Positions 34,719-44,287 of a DNA stretch of 64,000 nt are shown here, one piece after another. The notes beneath the pieces are model-generated. The model was not told where the DNA came from. It worked only from the letters and a program-made list of their open reading frames with translations, and searched no databases. Made by a program: the position numbers and the translations under genes. Every line of letters starts with the position of its first letter. Position 1 is the stretch's first letter. Source of the stretch: Deferribacter autotrophicus (GTDB lineage: Bacteria; Chrysiogenota; Deferribacteres; Deferribacterales; Deferribacteraceae); the NCBI RefSeq assembly GCF_008362905.1, contig NZ_VFJB01000001.1, positions 186,001 to 250,000 of the forward strand. The letters run 5' to 3'.

Positions 34719-36026
34719 ATGAGAAAACACATACTTATAGCAGACACCTCTAAAGTGTCAAGATATGTTTTAGAAAACTACCTATCTGAAAAATTTAATG
34801 TGGCTTCTGTTTCATCTATATCCGAGGCTCTTGATATATCAAATGAGATTAAACCAGATTTAGTAATAATGAGTTATGAATTAAAAGACGGTAACGCTTT
34901 CCAGTTTTGTGAATCGTTAAAGGAAAAAAATCTGAATATTCCTCTCGTAATTATCACTTCTAACAAAGAAGAAATTTCAAAATATGATGCTTATGAGTAT
35001 GGTATAATTGAATTTTTAGATAGAGATAAAATAGATGAATCCATTGTCGATATTGTTGACGAGATAATTAACTTATATTCAAATATTAATCTCTCAGATT
35101 CTTATATTGTGGCTGTGGATGATAGTATTACTCAATTAAAATTCATTGAAAATGTTTTACAACAAACTAATGCAAAATATAAGCTATTTTCTGATCCAAA
35201 AAAATTTTTAATGGAAATTGAAAAACAAATTCCAGACATATGTATTATCGACATTTTTATGGATGAAATTGACGGTATAGAGCTTACAAAGGCTATAAGA
35301 AAAAATAAAAAACTAGTAAACACAAGAATAGTAATACAAACAGGTTCAAGAGAAAGTAGCTTAATTAGAACACTCATTGTTTTTGGTGCTGATGACTACT
35401 TATTAAAACCATATTCACCAGAAGAGTTGCTTCTTAAAATCATAAATAATGTGAAAATAAAAAAAATTAATGATGAGCTTGATGAAATAAATAAAGAACT
35501 ATTTTTAAAAGCAACAACTGACCCATTAACAAAACTTTACAACAGAAGATTTATTTTAGAACAACTAAATATTTTAATAGCAAATTTCAATAGATACCTC
35601 ACCCCTTTTGCAGTAATAATTTTAGATCTAGATCACTTTAAACATATTAATGATACATATGGACATGATGTAGGAGATGACGTTCTTGTTCATTTTTCAA
35701 GCATTTTAAGGGCAACACTAAGAAAAACAGATATAATAGGAAGGTTTGGTGGTGAAGAATTTTTATGTTTAATCCCAAACATTTCAAATGAATCTATAGC
35801 TACAGTTGTAAGCAAGATATTATCAAACGTTCGAAGCTACAAAATAAAATCCAATAATGAGACAATAACTTTTACTGTGAGTATAGGTTGTTGTATTTTC
35901 AATAAAAACTACAAAACTAGTAATGAAATCATAAAATGTGCTGATGAAATGCTGTACATGGCTAAAAACAATGGTAGAAACAGAGCTTATTTAAAAATTG
36001 ATGATGATATAATAGAAATTACATAA
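34719..36026 (+). CDS. Diguanylate cyclase with two receiver domains (PleD-like)
   Basis: A 435-residue protein: REC1 (about 1-125), REC2 (about 128-245) and GGDEF (about 265-430). REC2 keeps the phospho-acceptor Asp (CIIDIFMDE) and acidic pair (VDDS). REC1 has Ser where Asp is expected (VIMSYELKDG) and lacks the usual Lys, so it is probably an adaptor. The cyclase active site is GGEEF and is intact. RKTD five residues before it matches the RxxD product-inhibition site. It should make c-di-GMP when REC2 is phosphorylated. It is a stand-alone gene, divergent from gltX. Confidence 0.92.
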   Translation: MRKHILIADTSKVSRYVLENYLSEKFNVASVSSISEALDISNEIKPDLVIMSYELKDGNAFQFCESLKEKNLNIPLVIITSNKEEISKYDAYEYGIIEFLDRDKIDESIVDIVDEIINLYSNINLSDSYIVAVDDSITQLKFIENVLQQTNAKYKLFSDPKKFLMEIEKQIPDICIIDIFMDEIDGIELTKAIRKNKKLVNTRIVIQTGSRESSLIRTLIVFGADDYLLKPYSPEELLLKIINNVKIKKINDELDEINKELFLKATTDPLTKLYNRRFILEQLNILIANFNRYLTPFAVIILDLDHFKHINDTYGHDVGDDVLVHFSSILRATLRKTDIIGRFGGEEFLCLIPNISNESIATVVSKILSNVRSYKIKSNNETITFTVSIGCCIFNKNYKTSNEIIKCADEMLYMAKNNGRNRAYLKIDDDIIEIT

Positions 36027-36256
36027 CATTTAATTTTTTTTATCGAATAAAATTTTATAAATTTTTTGTCCATATTAAATATTATGCACAAATCAATCAT
36101 TTGAAACTTCTAAAATATCTTTCCGTAACAGATATTTTAAATCTATTATGCTGAATTTTTTGCTCATCATAAAATTCATAACCACACTCTTTCACGGATC
36201 TGCCTTCGGCTAAAAATTATATTTTTTTGGATACACTTAAGAAAAGTTATGATTTG
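36027..36256. other. AT-rich spacer without a recognised gene
   Basis: No supported coding frame. It holds only scattered short inverted repeats, such as AAAATATCT and AGATATTTT at about 36112-36132, before the MITE-2 copy starts at 36257. Confidence 0.5.
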
Positions 36257-36458
36257 AGGATGTTGCATAATATAAAAATTGAAAAGCTGCAAAATTTCAA
36301 TTTAATCTGTAACATATTTATAACAAAAAGATTGCTTCGCTTACGCTCGCTGGTGAGGATTCGGCTGTTCTGTCACCATTGAGGAGCGGCAGCGACGAAG
36401 CAATCTCTTATTTACTAAAAAGTTACAAGATTAGTCTTTTGTTATTGTGCAACATCCT
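36257..36458. mobile_element. MITE-2 element (copy 2)
   Basis: The ends AGGATGTTGCA (36257) and TGCAACATCCT (to 36458) are exact inverted repeats. The interior carries AGATTGCTTCGCT on the left and AGCGACGAAGCAATCT on the right, matching copy 1 at 14598-16035 in ends, core and the AGTTACA segment near the right end. A clear 9-bp flanking repeat is not visible; GATTT occurs on both outer sides if one more base (GAGG / CCTC) is counted into each end. The right arm reads CATTGAGGAGCGGCAGCGA, a degenerate form of the sequence hit by the IS110 element in copy 1. Confidence 0.75.
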
Positions 36459-36637
36459 CGATTTCTTATATTTATCTTATTTCATCAAAAAACACTTTAT
36501 ACCTTATGAAACAATTATGGTGCTTTATGCTAATTATTTAATTCTTATTTTCTATAAAGCTAGACTTTTCGGAGCTAGAAGTGCATAGCTTAAAAAGGAG
36601 TTTTAATCTAAGAGGGTAATAAAATGAGAAAAAAAGA

Positions 36638-36713
<76 letters not shown>

Positions 36714-36780
36714 TCCTCATCGAAGGCAAGAAGCTTTTACATAATTTATTCTATAATGTCAAGCACTTTTTAAAAATTTA

Positions 36781-37566
36781 TCACCCTTGATAACCAAGCC
36801 TTTTTGATATCTCTCTTGCATACTTCTTTGCTACAGGATATATTTCATTAAAAATTTTATCATCAGTCATTCTGCAAGCAGGTCCAGTCACACTAAGAGC
36901 TGCAACAGGTACCCCTAAATAATCCTTTACAGGTACAGCAATACATCTAACTCTTTCTTCATACTCTTCATTATCTAAGGCATAATCATTTGCTAATACT
37001 TCTTTCAGATGTTTTTTCAATTCAGGCAAGGAAGTAATTGTATTTTCTGTATATCTTTTTAATCTAGCACCCATATAAATACTGTTAATTTCCTCTTCGG
37101 AAGCATAAGCAAGCTGGATTTTACCAATAGCAGTACAATACGCTGGCACATCTTTTCCTACTCTTGAAACTACCCTTACATTTTGATTTGCTTCCACAAT
37201 ATCTAAATATACAACAAACCCTTTTCTCAAAATACCAATATATACGGATTCATTTACCTCAGATACTATTTTTTCCATAAACGGTTTTGCAAGTTTTAAA
37301 ATACCTAGCTTATTGATAAATTGTTGCCCCAAATTGAAAATTTCAATTCCAAGCCTGTAATTTTCTGTCTCGGGATTTTGCTCAATATACCCTCTAGACT
37401 CAAGGGTAGCCAATAATCTGAATACATTGTTCTTATGTAGCCCTAATGATTTACTCAATTCAGTAACACCAAATTCATCCTTATTTTCAGTTGTTCTAAA
37501 CACTTCAAACAACTGCAATGCATGAAGCACTGATTGAACTAATTTTACATTTGCCTTATAAGTCAC
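36781..37566 (-). CDS. IclR-family transcriptional regulator
   Basis: A 261-residue regulator. The N-terminal winged helix (about residues 10-70) contains FGVTELSKSLGLHKNNVFRL, the DNA-reading helix. The C-terminal effector domain (about 85-255) has the family pattern AYCTAIGKIQLAY and RCIAVPVKDYLGVPVAAL. Such proteins sense small organic acids or aromatic compounds. The neighbours (tRNA-Phe and a chemotaxis receptor) give no clear regulon, so the target is unknown. It is monocistronic. Confidence 0.9.
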   Translation of the reverse strand: MTYKANVKLVQSVLHALQLFEVFRTTENKDEFGVTELSKSLGLHKNNVFRLLATLESRGYIEQNPETENYRLGIEIFNLGQQFINKLGILKLAKPFMEKIVSEVNESVYIGILRKGFVVYLDIVEANQNVRVVSRVGKDVPAYCTAIGKIQLAYASEEEINSIYMGARLKRYTENTITSLPELKKHLKEVLANDYALDNEEYEERVRCIAVPVKDYLGVPVAALSVTGPACRMTDDKIFNEIYPVAKKYAREISKRLGYQG

Positions 37567-37717
37567 AACACACCTCTCAATTTTAATAAATATGTCATAA
37601 ATCTAAATTAGCATACATAACCATTATTAAAAATATAACACTGTTAAATAAAAAATCAACACAATCAAACAATTTATGTAAATTTCTTATAACCAATTTT
37701 TTGAAATTTTTCAACAC

Positions 37718-37970
37718 TACTTGTTTCAGGAGTCACCCCATTTTTTGCAAAAGGTTGTTTTATAGGTTTATGGGAAAACAGTTTGCGGGTTTAAGTTCCC
37801 ATAAAACCGCCATGGATGGCGGTTTTAGAGGAACTTACCTCGGAGCCAAACTGGACGTTTGGCGAGAATGAGCAAAATGTTTTCCCATAAACAATTCCAC
37901 ATAACTTATTGACATATAAGCATAATTCAAAATAGTCTTAGTAAAAATGGGGTGACCCCAGTACTTGTTT
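37718..37970. mobile_element. MITE-1 element (copy A) with structured core
   Basis: The element 37727-37961 (235 bp) has ends CAGGAGTCACCCCATTTTTT and, inverted from the right, CTGGGGTCACCCCATTTTTA. It is flanked by a perfect 9-bp duplication, TACTTGTTT, at 37718-37726 and 37962-37970. The right duplication touches the stop codon of the chemotaxis gene. No coding frame lies inside. Copy B is at 62538-62777 and a short copy C at 5466-5604. Confidence 0.88.
37766..37892. other. Covarying structured core of MITE-1 copy A
   Basis: Nested stems: P1 37766-37780 with 37878-37892 (15 perfect pairs); P2 TAAGTTCC (37792-37799) with GGAACTTA (37830-37837); P3 TAAAACCGCCA (37802-37812) with 37817-37827; P4 GCCAAAC (37845-37851) with GTTTGGC (37857-37863), loop TGGAC. 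CCTCGGAGC and GCGAGAATGAG beside P4 are unpaired and conserved in copy B. Copy B keeps every stem with different bases in P1, P2 and P4. Confidence 0.75.
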
Positions 37971-39757
37971 TATTTACCTAAACAAAAAGCCTCTTTAGGA
38001 TCAAAACCAATTCTGATGGCACCCCAATGATTTCCATCTATAAATATTGGAAAAGAAAGATCACAAAGAATTTCACCTGTATCTCTCATATATGTTTGCA
38101 ATAAAAATTTTTCTCTATTTTTTGCAGCACTTATCCCCGTTGGATCATTATAAATCCTCTTATCTCTACTATTAATCAAATCTGCTTCATAATTACCTGT
38201 AAGTTGTTTTGAGTACTTCGAATTATGTGTAGGTGCATACCCATTTTTATCAACACACAACATAAAAATCCCCCCAGGCACCTCCTCTACACCTTTGTCA
38301 TATATTGGCTGCAGTTCTTTTTCAAAATAAGAATCATAGCTTGTTTTATATTTTTGAGGATTTGTATCAGGTATGGGAATATAATTTATATCAAATACAT
38401 TAATACCTCTATCTTTAAGTGACTTTATTCTTTCATAACAAAGGTCTCTGTATTTCATCCCAATATTTAATATTGACTCAAACTTACATTCTCCAGCACC
38501 AGTTTTAAATTTGGATACTAATACCTGCATAAGCTGTGTTTCTTTATTCAATTCATCTGTAGCAATATTTGCCTCATTCATTTTATCTAAAACATCTTTA
38601 CTCAAAGAATGTATCTCCTCAACATTCTTATGGATTTCATCATTTGTTATTGACAACTCTTCAATTGCCGAAGCTATTTTCAATAATTGATCACTATTAT
38701 TCTCAAAATCATTAATCATTTTTTCAAATTGTTTTGCTGTTTTATCAATAACCACTGTAGCTTCTTTAACATCTTTTACAATATGCTCACTTTCACCTTT
38801 GGTAGCATTAACATTATCTATCATATTTTTAATATTCTGATTAATTTCATCAGTAGCATCTTTAACTTTTTCAGCAAGTTTTCTCACTTCATCAGCAACA
38901 ACTGCAAACCCCCTTCCATGTTCACCTGCTCTTGCAGCTTCAATAGCAGCATTTAATGCCAATAAATTAGTTTGATCCGCAATATCCTGAATTAAACCTA
39001 AAACTCCCTTAATCTTTTCAGAACTTAGACTTAACATATCTACAACACTTACAAAATGTTGAAACTGCTCATTTATCTTATTCACTTTATCTGCAATACT
39101 GTTCATCTTCACCAAAGAATCTTTGGCAGAATCTAAATTTTCCTTTGTCGTTTCTGTCACATATTGTGTATTTTTAGTGACTTCACAAATTGCAATATTT
39201 GCTTCATTACTTGCGTTAAATATAAACTGAGCAAGTTCATTTTGTTTTTCAGCATTAATAGTAGCCTGGCCTATTTTAGCCTTTACCTTTGCAGAACTTA
39301 TCGCTATAAGTATTCCATGAGATCTTACATTATCAATGATTTCTCTAAGTTTTCTTATAAATTCATTATAACTATCTGAAAGACCTCTAAACTCATCATA
39401 TGTAATAACAGGTAAATCTTGAGATAAATCCCCCTCACCTCTCCCAATTTCGTTAAAAATCTTAATAACTTTCTTTAATGGAACAAGTATTAGAAATCTT
39501 AAAAAATAAATAAGAAAAAAAGCTACAAATATAGATACTACTGAAATCACAATAAAATATAACGAGCCATCCTGTAATACTTTTCTTATCAGAGCTATAT
39601 TCCCTTCTTCTGCATAAGATAAAAGTTTTGATTTTATATTAAAAAAAACTGCTATATTTATTAATTGAAGCAGAACTAAAACAGAAATATTACCAACCAG
39701 TTTCTTAGTCACAGAGTTAAATAGGTTCTTTTCTAAAAATAAATAAAGGTTCTTCAA
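37970..39757 (-). CDS. Methyl-accepting chemotaxis protein with C-terminal sensor domain
   Basis: A 595-residue receptor. Two membrane helices (about 20-38 and 52-78) enclose almost no periplasmic domain. HAMP follows (about 78-130), then the signalling hairpin with [20 protein letters not shown], and [20 protein letters not shown]. The remainder (about 425-595) is an extra cytoplasmic domain with [17 protein letters not shown] and [10 protein letters not shown], resembling a Cache/PAS-like ligand domain placed at the C-terminus. It probably senses an internal cue. It lies 12 bases from the DUF493 gene. Confidence 0.88.
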   Translation of the reverse strand: MKNLYLFLEKNLFNSVTKKLVGNISVLVLLQLINIAVFFNIKSKLLSYAEEGNIALIRKVLQDGSLYFIVISVVSIFVAFFLIYFLRFLILVPLKKVIKIFNEIGRGEGDLSQDLPVITYDEFRGLSDSYNEFIRKLREIIDNVRSHGILIAISSAKVKAKIGQATINAEKQNELAQFIFNASNEANIAICEVTKNTQYVTETTKENLDSAKDSLVKMNSIADKVNKINEQFQHFVSVVDMLSLSSEKIKGVLGLIQDIADQTNLLALNAAIEAARAGEHGRGFAVVADEVRKLAEKVKDATDEINQNIKNMIDNVNATKGESEHIVKDVKEATVVIDKTAKQFEKMINDFENNSDQLLKIASAIEELSITNDEIHKNVEEIHSLSKDVLDKMNEANIATDELNKETQLMQVLVSKFKTGAGECKFESILNIGMKYRDLCYERIKSLKDRGINVFDINYIPIPDTNPQKYKTSYDSYFEKELQPIYDKGVEEVPGGIFMLCVDKNGYAPTHNSKYSKQLTGNYEADLINSRDKRIYNDPTGISAAKNREKFLLQTYMRDTGEILCDLSFPIFIDGNHWGAIRIGFDPKEAFCLGK

Positions 39758-39769
39758 TATGTTTCTCCC

Positions 39770-40039
39770 TTACAAAAAATACTTTACCTCTTTAATGGCT
39801 TTAATCTTTTCATAATATGCAATTAATTCATCTTCATTCGATATCTCAACAATAACAGTAGCTGATATGTACTTATTCAACCTACTTTTTTCCCATTTAA
39901 GAGATAAAATTTCTTTTTGGCTAAAAATACCCTCAACATCTAAAATAAAACTATCACTATTTACACCAATAATTTTGAAAGTATATATTACCGGAAAATC
40001 AATTAAATCCTTTATTTTTTGTTTATCTATACCTTTCAT
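39770..40039 (-). CDS. DUF493 (YbeD-like) protein
   Basis: An 89-residue ferredoxin-like fold protein. IDFPVIYTFKIIGV near the start, TVIVEISNEDELIAYYEKI and a final VKYFL strand fit the DUF493/YbeD family, small proteins proposed to regulate partner enzymes. The ATG at 40039 is taken because it follows a G-rich GGGGGCGG tract. The longer frame upstream overlaps the radical SAM gene and has no family similarity. The function here is unknown. Confidence 0.7.
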   Translation of the reverse strand: MKGIDKQKIKDLIDFPVIYTFKIIGVNSDSFILDVEGIFSQKEILSLKWEKSRLNKYISATVIVEISNEDELIAYYEKIKAIKEVKYFL

Positions 40040-40076
40040 ACCGCCCCCGCATGTATAATTATAATCATACTTTGTT

Positions 40077-41234
40077 TTATATTTCAACAAGTTTTTTAGA
40101 ATAGTCCATCTGCCTTACCCACTGACCAAATATTTTTCCTTCTCCTTCCAGCGATTTAAGCTTCAATAATGATCTTTCGCTCAATTGTGACGGCATTTCA
40201 TTTTCAAACTCAGTACCTGGTAAGGGCATAAAATAATGAGCATGGATTCTCACCCTATCATTCCATTTTTCAATCCACTTTATACTCTCAATTACATCTT
40301 TTTCCTCTTCAAAAGGGAGTCCAAAAATAAAATCCACATCCACACCAAAACCAAATTGCAAAAAATCATTTATAACAGATTCTACCTTTGCCAAATCAGT
40401 CGGTCTATTTATAATAGATAATAATCTTTCACTTGCCGTCTGTAGACCTATAACTACCCTTGTGTTTGAACAATAACTTTTCATTAGTTCAATCAACTCC
40501 CTACTTACATGATAGGGATTTATCTCTGAAGGAAAAGATCCAAAAAATATCCTACCATCATATTTTGTTATTTTTTTTATCCCCTCAAAAAGTTCTTTTA
40601 TAGCTTCTAAATTTACTCCTTTGTTATACTGATAAATAGCAGCATCAGGAGTAATAAACCTAAAATCCGTTTTATTATTTTTATATGCATACTCAACATC
40701 TTCAAAAATTCGACTCAAATCTTTATGCCTTACCTTTCTATCAAAAAGATTTGGAGTCTGACAATATTTACACCTAAAAAAGCATCCTCTTGTAATCTCA
40801 ATAGGCCCAAACATCTTCTCTTTTTTAGGAAAAGACGGATAATCATCAATATTGACTAAACCAAAATTTTCATAAATTTTCTTTAGAGCACCATCTAAAA
40901 AATCCTCCACAACATCTTTAATTATCTCCTCACCTTCCCCTATACAAACAGCATCAAAATATTTTATGCATTCAGAGGGTTTAGCAGTGGGATGAGGTCC
41001 TCCGCAAACTGTGATGGCACCTTTATCTTTTATTTTTTTTGACAAAAAATAATATTTCTCTTTATTGAAAGTGTTAAACGAAAAAAATATGAGTTTACCT
41101 TTAACATTATAATTCTCTATTTCTTCAATGTTTAATAATTTGTAATCAAAATGAAAATGTCTTTCAAAAGATGAAATTAATGCTCTTATGGAATACTTAT
41201 TAAATTTATCCTTAACGAAAATAAAATCACTCAT
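40077..41234 (-). CDS. B12-binding-type radical SAM protein
   Basis: A 385-residue protein. The N-terminal 115 residues look like a cobalamin-binding-type Rossmann domain (TVCGGPHPTAKPSE, CIGEGEEII). The radical SAM core follows with ITRGCFFRCKYCQTPN, giving the CxxxCxxC cluster site near residue 155, and later FGLPFEEEKD. It resembles archaeal-type B12/radical SAM families of unknown reaction. The substrate is not assigned. It overlaps the NfeD gene by eight bases and is probably part of a minus-strand operon with trmB. Confidence 0.8.
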   Translation of the reverse strand: MSDFIFVKDKFNKYSIRALISSFERHFHFDYKLLNIEEIENYNVKGKLIFFSFNTFNKEKYYFLSKKIKDKGAITVCGGPHPTAKPSECIKYFDAVCIGEGEEIIKDVVEDFLDGALKKIYENFGLVNIDDYPSFPKKEKMFGPIEITRGCFFRCKYCQTPNLFDRKVRHKDLSRIFEDVEYAYKNNKTDFRFITPDAAIYQYNKGVNLEAIKELFEGIKKITKYDGRIFFGSFPSEINPYHVSRELIELMKSYCSNTRVVIGLQTASERLLSIINRPTDLAKVESVINDFLQFGFGVDVDFIFGLPFEEEKDVIESIKWIEKWNDRVRIHAHYFMPLPGTEFENEMPSQLSERSLLKLKSLEGEGKIFGQWVRQMDYSKKLVEI

Positions 41235-42480
41235 CCTTGATCTTTTCCACTAATAGGATTAGCCCTTTTACTTCTTTTATCTTAACCTTATCACCTTTTT
41301 TAAATTTTTGATCACTCACTGCATCCCAATACTCACCATTGACAAAAACTTTCCCCTTACCCTTATCCCAATAAACTATTTCCCCTTCAAGATCTTTAAA
41401 TTTCTCAGCTCCTGTAACTGGATTTTTTCTATAATCTTTTATAATAACCTTGCCAATTACCAACACTAATATAACTATAATTAAAACAATCGATGCTATA
41501 ACATACCAAGCCACTTTTATCCCCAAATTTCCATTAACTCTAAAAAGTAAATTAAGGCCTAAGATTATTAATACAATAGAAGAAAGTGCAAGAAGCCCAA
41601 AACTTGGGATAAAAATCTCCATAATAAGTAACACAATCCCAGCCAAAAACAGCAATAAAGCAAAATAATTGACAGGAATAATATTAAGCCCGATTAAAAA
41701 AAGAATAAAAGATATTATTGATATTCCGGCAAAAATAAACGTCCCACCAAATTTTATCTCAAGATAAAGAGAAAGCAAAGTTATTAAAAGTAAAAACACA
41801 AGAACATTCGGATCACTCAAAAAAAATTTTATTGTTTCAAAAGTAGTAGGCTTCAAAAACGTATAGTTAATACTTTTAAAGTTAAAGGTATCCATTAAAA
41901 ACTTATCGATTTCATCATCAGAATTAACTATTCCATCAATTAATCCATTTTCATAAGCTTCTTTAGCTGTAAAACTTTTTGATTCAGTTACCATTAAAAC
42001 AGCATTATTTACATTTCTTTTACGCTTTTCTGCAATGGCCTTCATAAAAGCTACAGTATCATTTTCAACCTTCTTTCGCATATCCCCTTCAATGTTCTTT
42101 CCTGTTATTGATACTGGATGAGCCGCACCGATAACAGAACCTTCATACATTAAAGCATAATCTGATGCCATTACTATGAAAGAACCTGCAGAACCAGCCC
42201 TTGCACCAGCAGGATAAACCACAGAAACAACAGGCACACTGCTTTTAAACATAAGCTGTATTATATTTCTTGTGGAAGAAAGAAGACCTCCTGGAGTATC
42301 AATTCTTAACAGTAATATCCCATTCACTTTTTCCGCTGATACAATTCCTTTTTTCACAAAATTGGTAGTCGCAGAAGTTATAATCCCTTTAATATCAATT
42401 ACAACTACATCTTTTGCATATAAATTTAAGGTTATGAAAAATAAGAAAATTATGAAAATATATACTGATCTATTTTTCAT
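41227..42480 (-). CDS. NfeD-family membrane-bound ClpP-class serine protease
   Basis: A 417-residue protein with a signal peptide (about 1-22). The ClpP/SppA-like protease domain (about 23-215) has RIDTPGG and GARAGSAGSFIVMASDYA with the serine nucleophile, and a lysine in KSFTAKEAYENGLIDG as general base. Four to five membrane helices follow (about 230-345), then a C-terminal OB-fold NfeD domain (KDLEGEIVYWDKGKGKVFVN). Homologs (1510-N-type) cleave stomatin-like proteins in membrane quality control. No stomatin gene is adjacent here. Confidence 0.88.
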   Translation of the reverse strand: MKNRSVYIFIIFLFFITLNLYAKDVVVIDIKGIITSATTNFVKKGIVSAEKVNGILLLRIDTPGGLLSSTRNIIQLMFKSSVPVVSVVYPAGARAGSAGSFIVMASDYALMYEGSVIGAAHPVSITGKNIEGDMRKKVENDTVAFMKAIAEKRKRNVNNAVLMVTESKSFTAKEAYENGLIDGIVNSDDEIDKFLMDTFNFKSINYTFLKPTTFETIKFFLSDPNVLVFLLLITLLSLYLEIKFGGTFIFAGISIISFILFLIGLNIIPVNYFALLLFLAGIVLLIMEIFIPSFGLLALSSIVLIILGLNLLFRVNGNLGIKVAWYVIASIVLIIVILVLVIGKVIIKDYRKNPVTGAEKFKDLEGEIVYWDKGKGKVFVNGEYWDAVSDQKFKKGDKVKIKEVKGLILLVEKIKDE

Positions 42481-43135
42481 TTTTCAGATGGAAGAAATAA
42501 ACACCGGTCTTAGAAGCAAATTTTCGATAATATTTCGTGGGATAATAATCGCGCAACTCATTAATATACCAGCTATCAAAAACTGATTTGAATTTACCAG
42601 ATGTAATCAAATTAGTTACAATCTCCTCTTTATATCCTACATGATCAGTGGCGATAAAAAGTTCACCATCATCTACTAATTTTTCTGACATCAAATTAAG
42701 AAACTCAGGCTTTAATAATCTTCTTTTATGATGCTTTTTTTTAGGCCATGGATCAGGGAAATTTATATAAAACCTTCTTACTGAGTTATTTGGAAAAAGG
42801 TTTACAAAAAATTTTGCATCAAAATGTATAAGTCTTACATTTTCAAGCCCTTTTCTTTCTACTCTACTGATTGCTTTTCTTATAACCTTTTTAACCACTT
42901 CAAAACCAAGATAATTCTCATCGCTATTCAATTCAGCGTAATGAGTAATAAATTCACCATTTCCTATTCCAATCTCTACATTCACAGGATTATTGTTATT
43001 AAAAATTTCCGTAAAATTGATTTCCTCATAGACAACGAAAGGTTTTACCTGCGGTTTAATCTCTTCGGAAAAAACATAACATTTATCAGAAAAATCCAAA
43101 ATTATTTTTTCTCTTTCCATTAAACTCTTTTCCAT
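42470..43135 (-). CDS. trmB: tRNA (guanine-N7)-methyltransferase
   Basis: SAM-dependent enzyme that makes m7G46 in tRNA. NVEIGIGNGEF is the SAM-binding motif I, and NFPDPWPKKKHHKRRL is the near-diagnostic TrmB signature; FIATDHVGY follows. Its 221 residues are normal. The start overlaps the MBL-fold gene by 16 bases with AAAGGGAT upstream, and its end overlaps NfeD by 11 bases, indicating one transcript. Confidence 0.93.
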   Translation of the reverse strand: MEKSLMEREKIILDFSDKCYVFSEEIKPQVKPFVVYEEINFTEIFNNNNPVNVEIGIGNGEFITHYAELNSDENYLGFEVVKKVIRKAISRVERKGLENVRLIHFDAKFFVNLFPNNSVRRFYINFPDPWPKKKHHKRRLLKPEFLNLMSEKLVDDGELFIATDHVGYKEEIVTNLITSGKFKSVFDSWYINELRDYYPTKYYRKFASKTGVYFFHLKNEK

Positions 43136-43995
43136 CTTATCCCTTTATCATAATAAGGTTTTATCTTTTCATCCTTTTCTAGCCAATATAAATAACCTTT
43201 TACGGTAGAATTTATCAAATTTATTAAATCCATATTCAGCTTAATATCAAATTTTTCAAAAAGCCTATCACTTATCTCTTCGGCCGTTAGCCCATCACAA
43301 AGTTCATAAAGAGTGTTATACATCTTGTCAAGATGATTAATATTCACATCAATTAAACTTTTCAGTTCTTCCTTATCTATCATGCCCTTATGGCAGAAAA
43401 TTACATTTTCACATTCAATTTCCATAATCTTGTTTAAAGACTGATAATATGCAAACGGATTAAAAAGATACAAAATCTTGTACTTTTCTATTATGGCAGG
43501 TGAAAATAAAGCATCACCAACAAACAGATATTCATCAACGAGATACCCAGTAAGTCCTGGTGAATGACCGCTTAGATCAAAAACAGTTATATCGTTCTTA
43601 TTCAAAAAATGAACCCCTTTTTCAAGTTTTTCCACCTTTTCCACAGAATTAGCCGATAAAAACTTCCCTGTAATTTCAATATAAGCAGCTCCACCATAAA
43701 GTAGTGAAGGCTCCAAAAAGGTATCCGCTACAAAAGATAATTCCCTTTTATCTATATAAACTTGGCAATCATACTTGTTTACAAAGAAGAAATCTCCTCC
43801 CATGTGATCAGCATGCGAATGGGTGTGAAAAATGGCTTTTACATCTTTTTGTAAAATTTTATCAATTTTTTTAGCATTTGAGCCATCAAGTGATGTATCA
43901 AAAAGAATTACTCCATCCTCTGTATTTACCCCACAGGTATATGTTGGGCCATGGTCAATCAGAAAAAACCGATCTGTTAAATCAGTAATTTTCAC
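43120..43995 (-). CDS. Metallo-beta-lactamase-fold hydrolase
   Basis: A 291-residue MBL-fold protein. HTHSHADHMGGD gives the metal-binding HxHxDH near residues 57-62; DLSGHSPGLTGY and VIFCHKG supply later ligands. A helical C-terminal part (about 215-285) resembles glyoxalase II-like or flavoprotein-type MBL proteins. The exact substrate is unknown. It is coupled to the small DUF1858 gene upstream (14-base overlap), suggesting a redox or sulfur-linked role by association only. Confidence 0.82.
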   Translation of the reverse strand: MKITDLTDRFFLIDHGPTYTCGVNTEDGVILFDTSLDGSNAKKIDKILQKDVKAIFHTHSHADHMGGDFFFVNKYDCQVYIDKRELSFVADTFLEPSLLYGGAAYIEITGKFLSANSVEKVEKLEKGVHFLNKNDITVFDLSGHSPGLTGYLVDEYLFVGDALFSPAIIEKYKILYLFNPFAYYQSLNKIMEIECENVIFCHKGMIDKEELKSLIDVNINHLDKMYNTLYELCDGLTAEEISDRLFEKFDIKLNMDLINLINSTVKGYLYWLEKDEKIKPYYDKGIRWKRV

Positions 43996-44185
43996 TTATA
44001 TAATCCTCCAAGGCCCTGATAAGTTCATTTACATTTATTCCATGCATCATACACCCTTTTTCAAGAGTCTCATTTTGCACACCTAAACAGCTTACACAAC
44101 CCATATTAAACTTTTCAAACACCTCCACAGCCTTAGGATATTTCCTTAAAACATCAGCTATTACCATATCCTTACTAACTTGCAT
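43982..44185 (-). CDS. DUF1858 small redox-disulfide domain protein
   Basis: A 67-residue paralog of the protein at 3346-3543. It shares the layout of a short helix (IADVLRKYPKAVEVFEKFNM), a CVSCLG motif and a C-terminal helical pair ending LIRALEDYI. An extra cysteine (KGCMMHG) is present. The gene leads a small operon with the MBL-fold hydrolase and trmB. The domain name comes from the family pattern; the biochemical role is unknown. Confidence 0.78.
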   Translation of the reverse strand: MQVSKDMVIADVLRKYPKAVEVFEKFNMGCVSCLGVQNETLEKGCMMHGINVNELIRALEDYISENY

Positions 44186-44287
44186 AACTCACCCCCATTT
44201 TTTTAAAATTTAACACCAAATGAAATGAAAAGCAATAGACACTTAACCTGGCATCACCTCAATTTTCATAAATAATCCAATTAATAA

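Noticed and set aside
36379-36588. 69-residue plus-strand frame beside tRNA-Phe
   Set aside because: It begins inside the MITE-2 copy, has no ribosome site and no recognisable motif.
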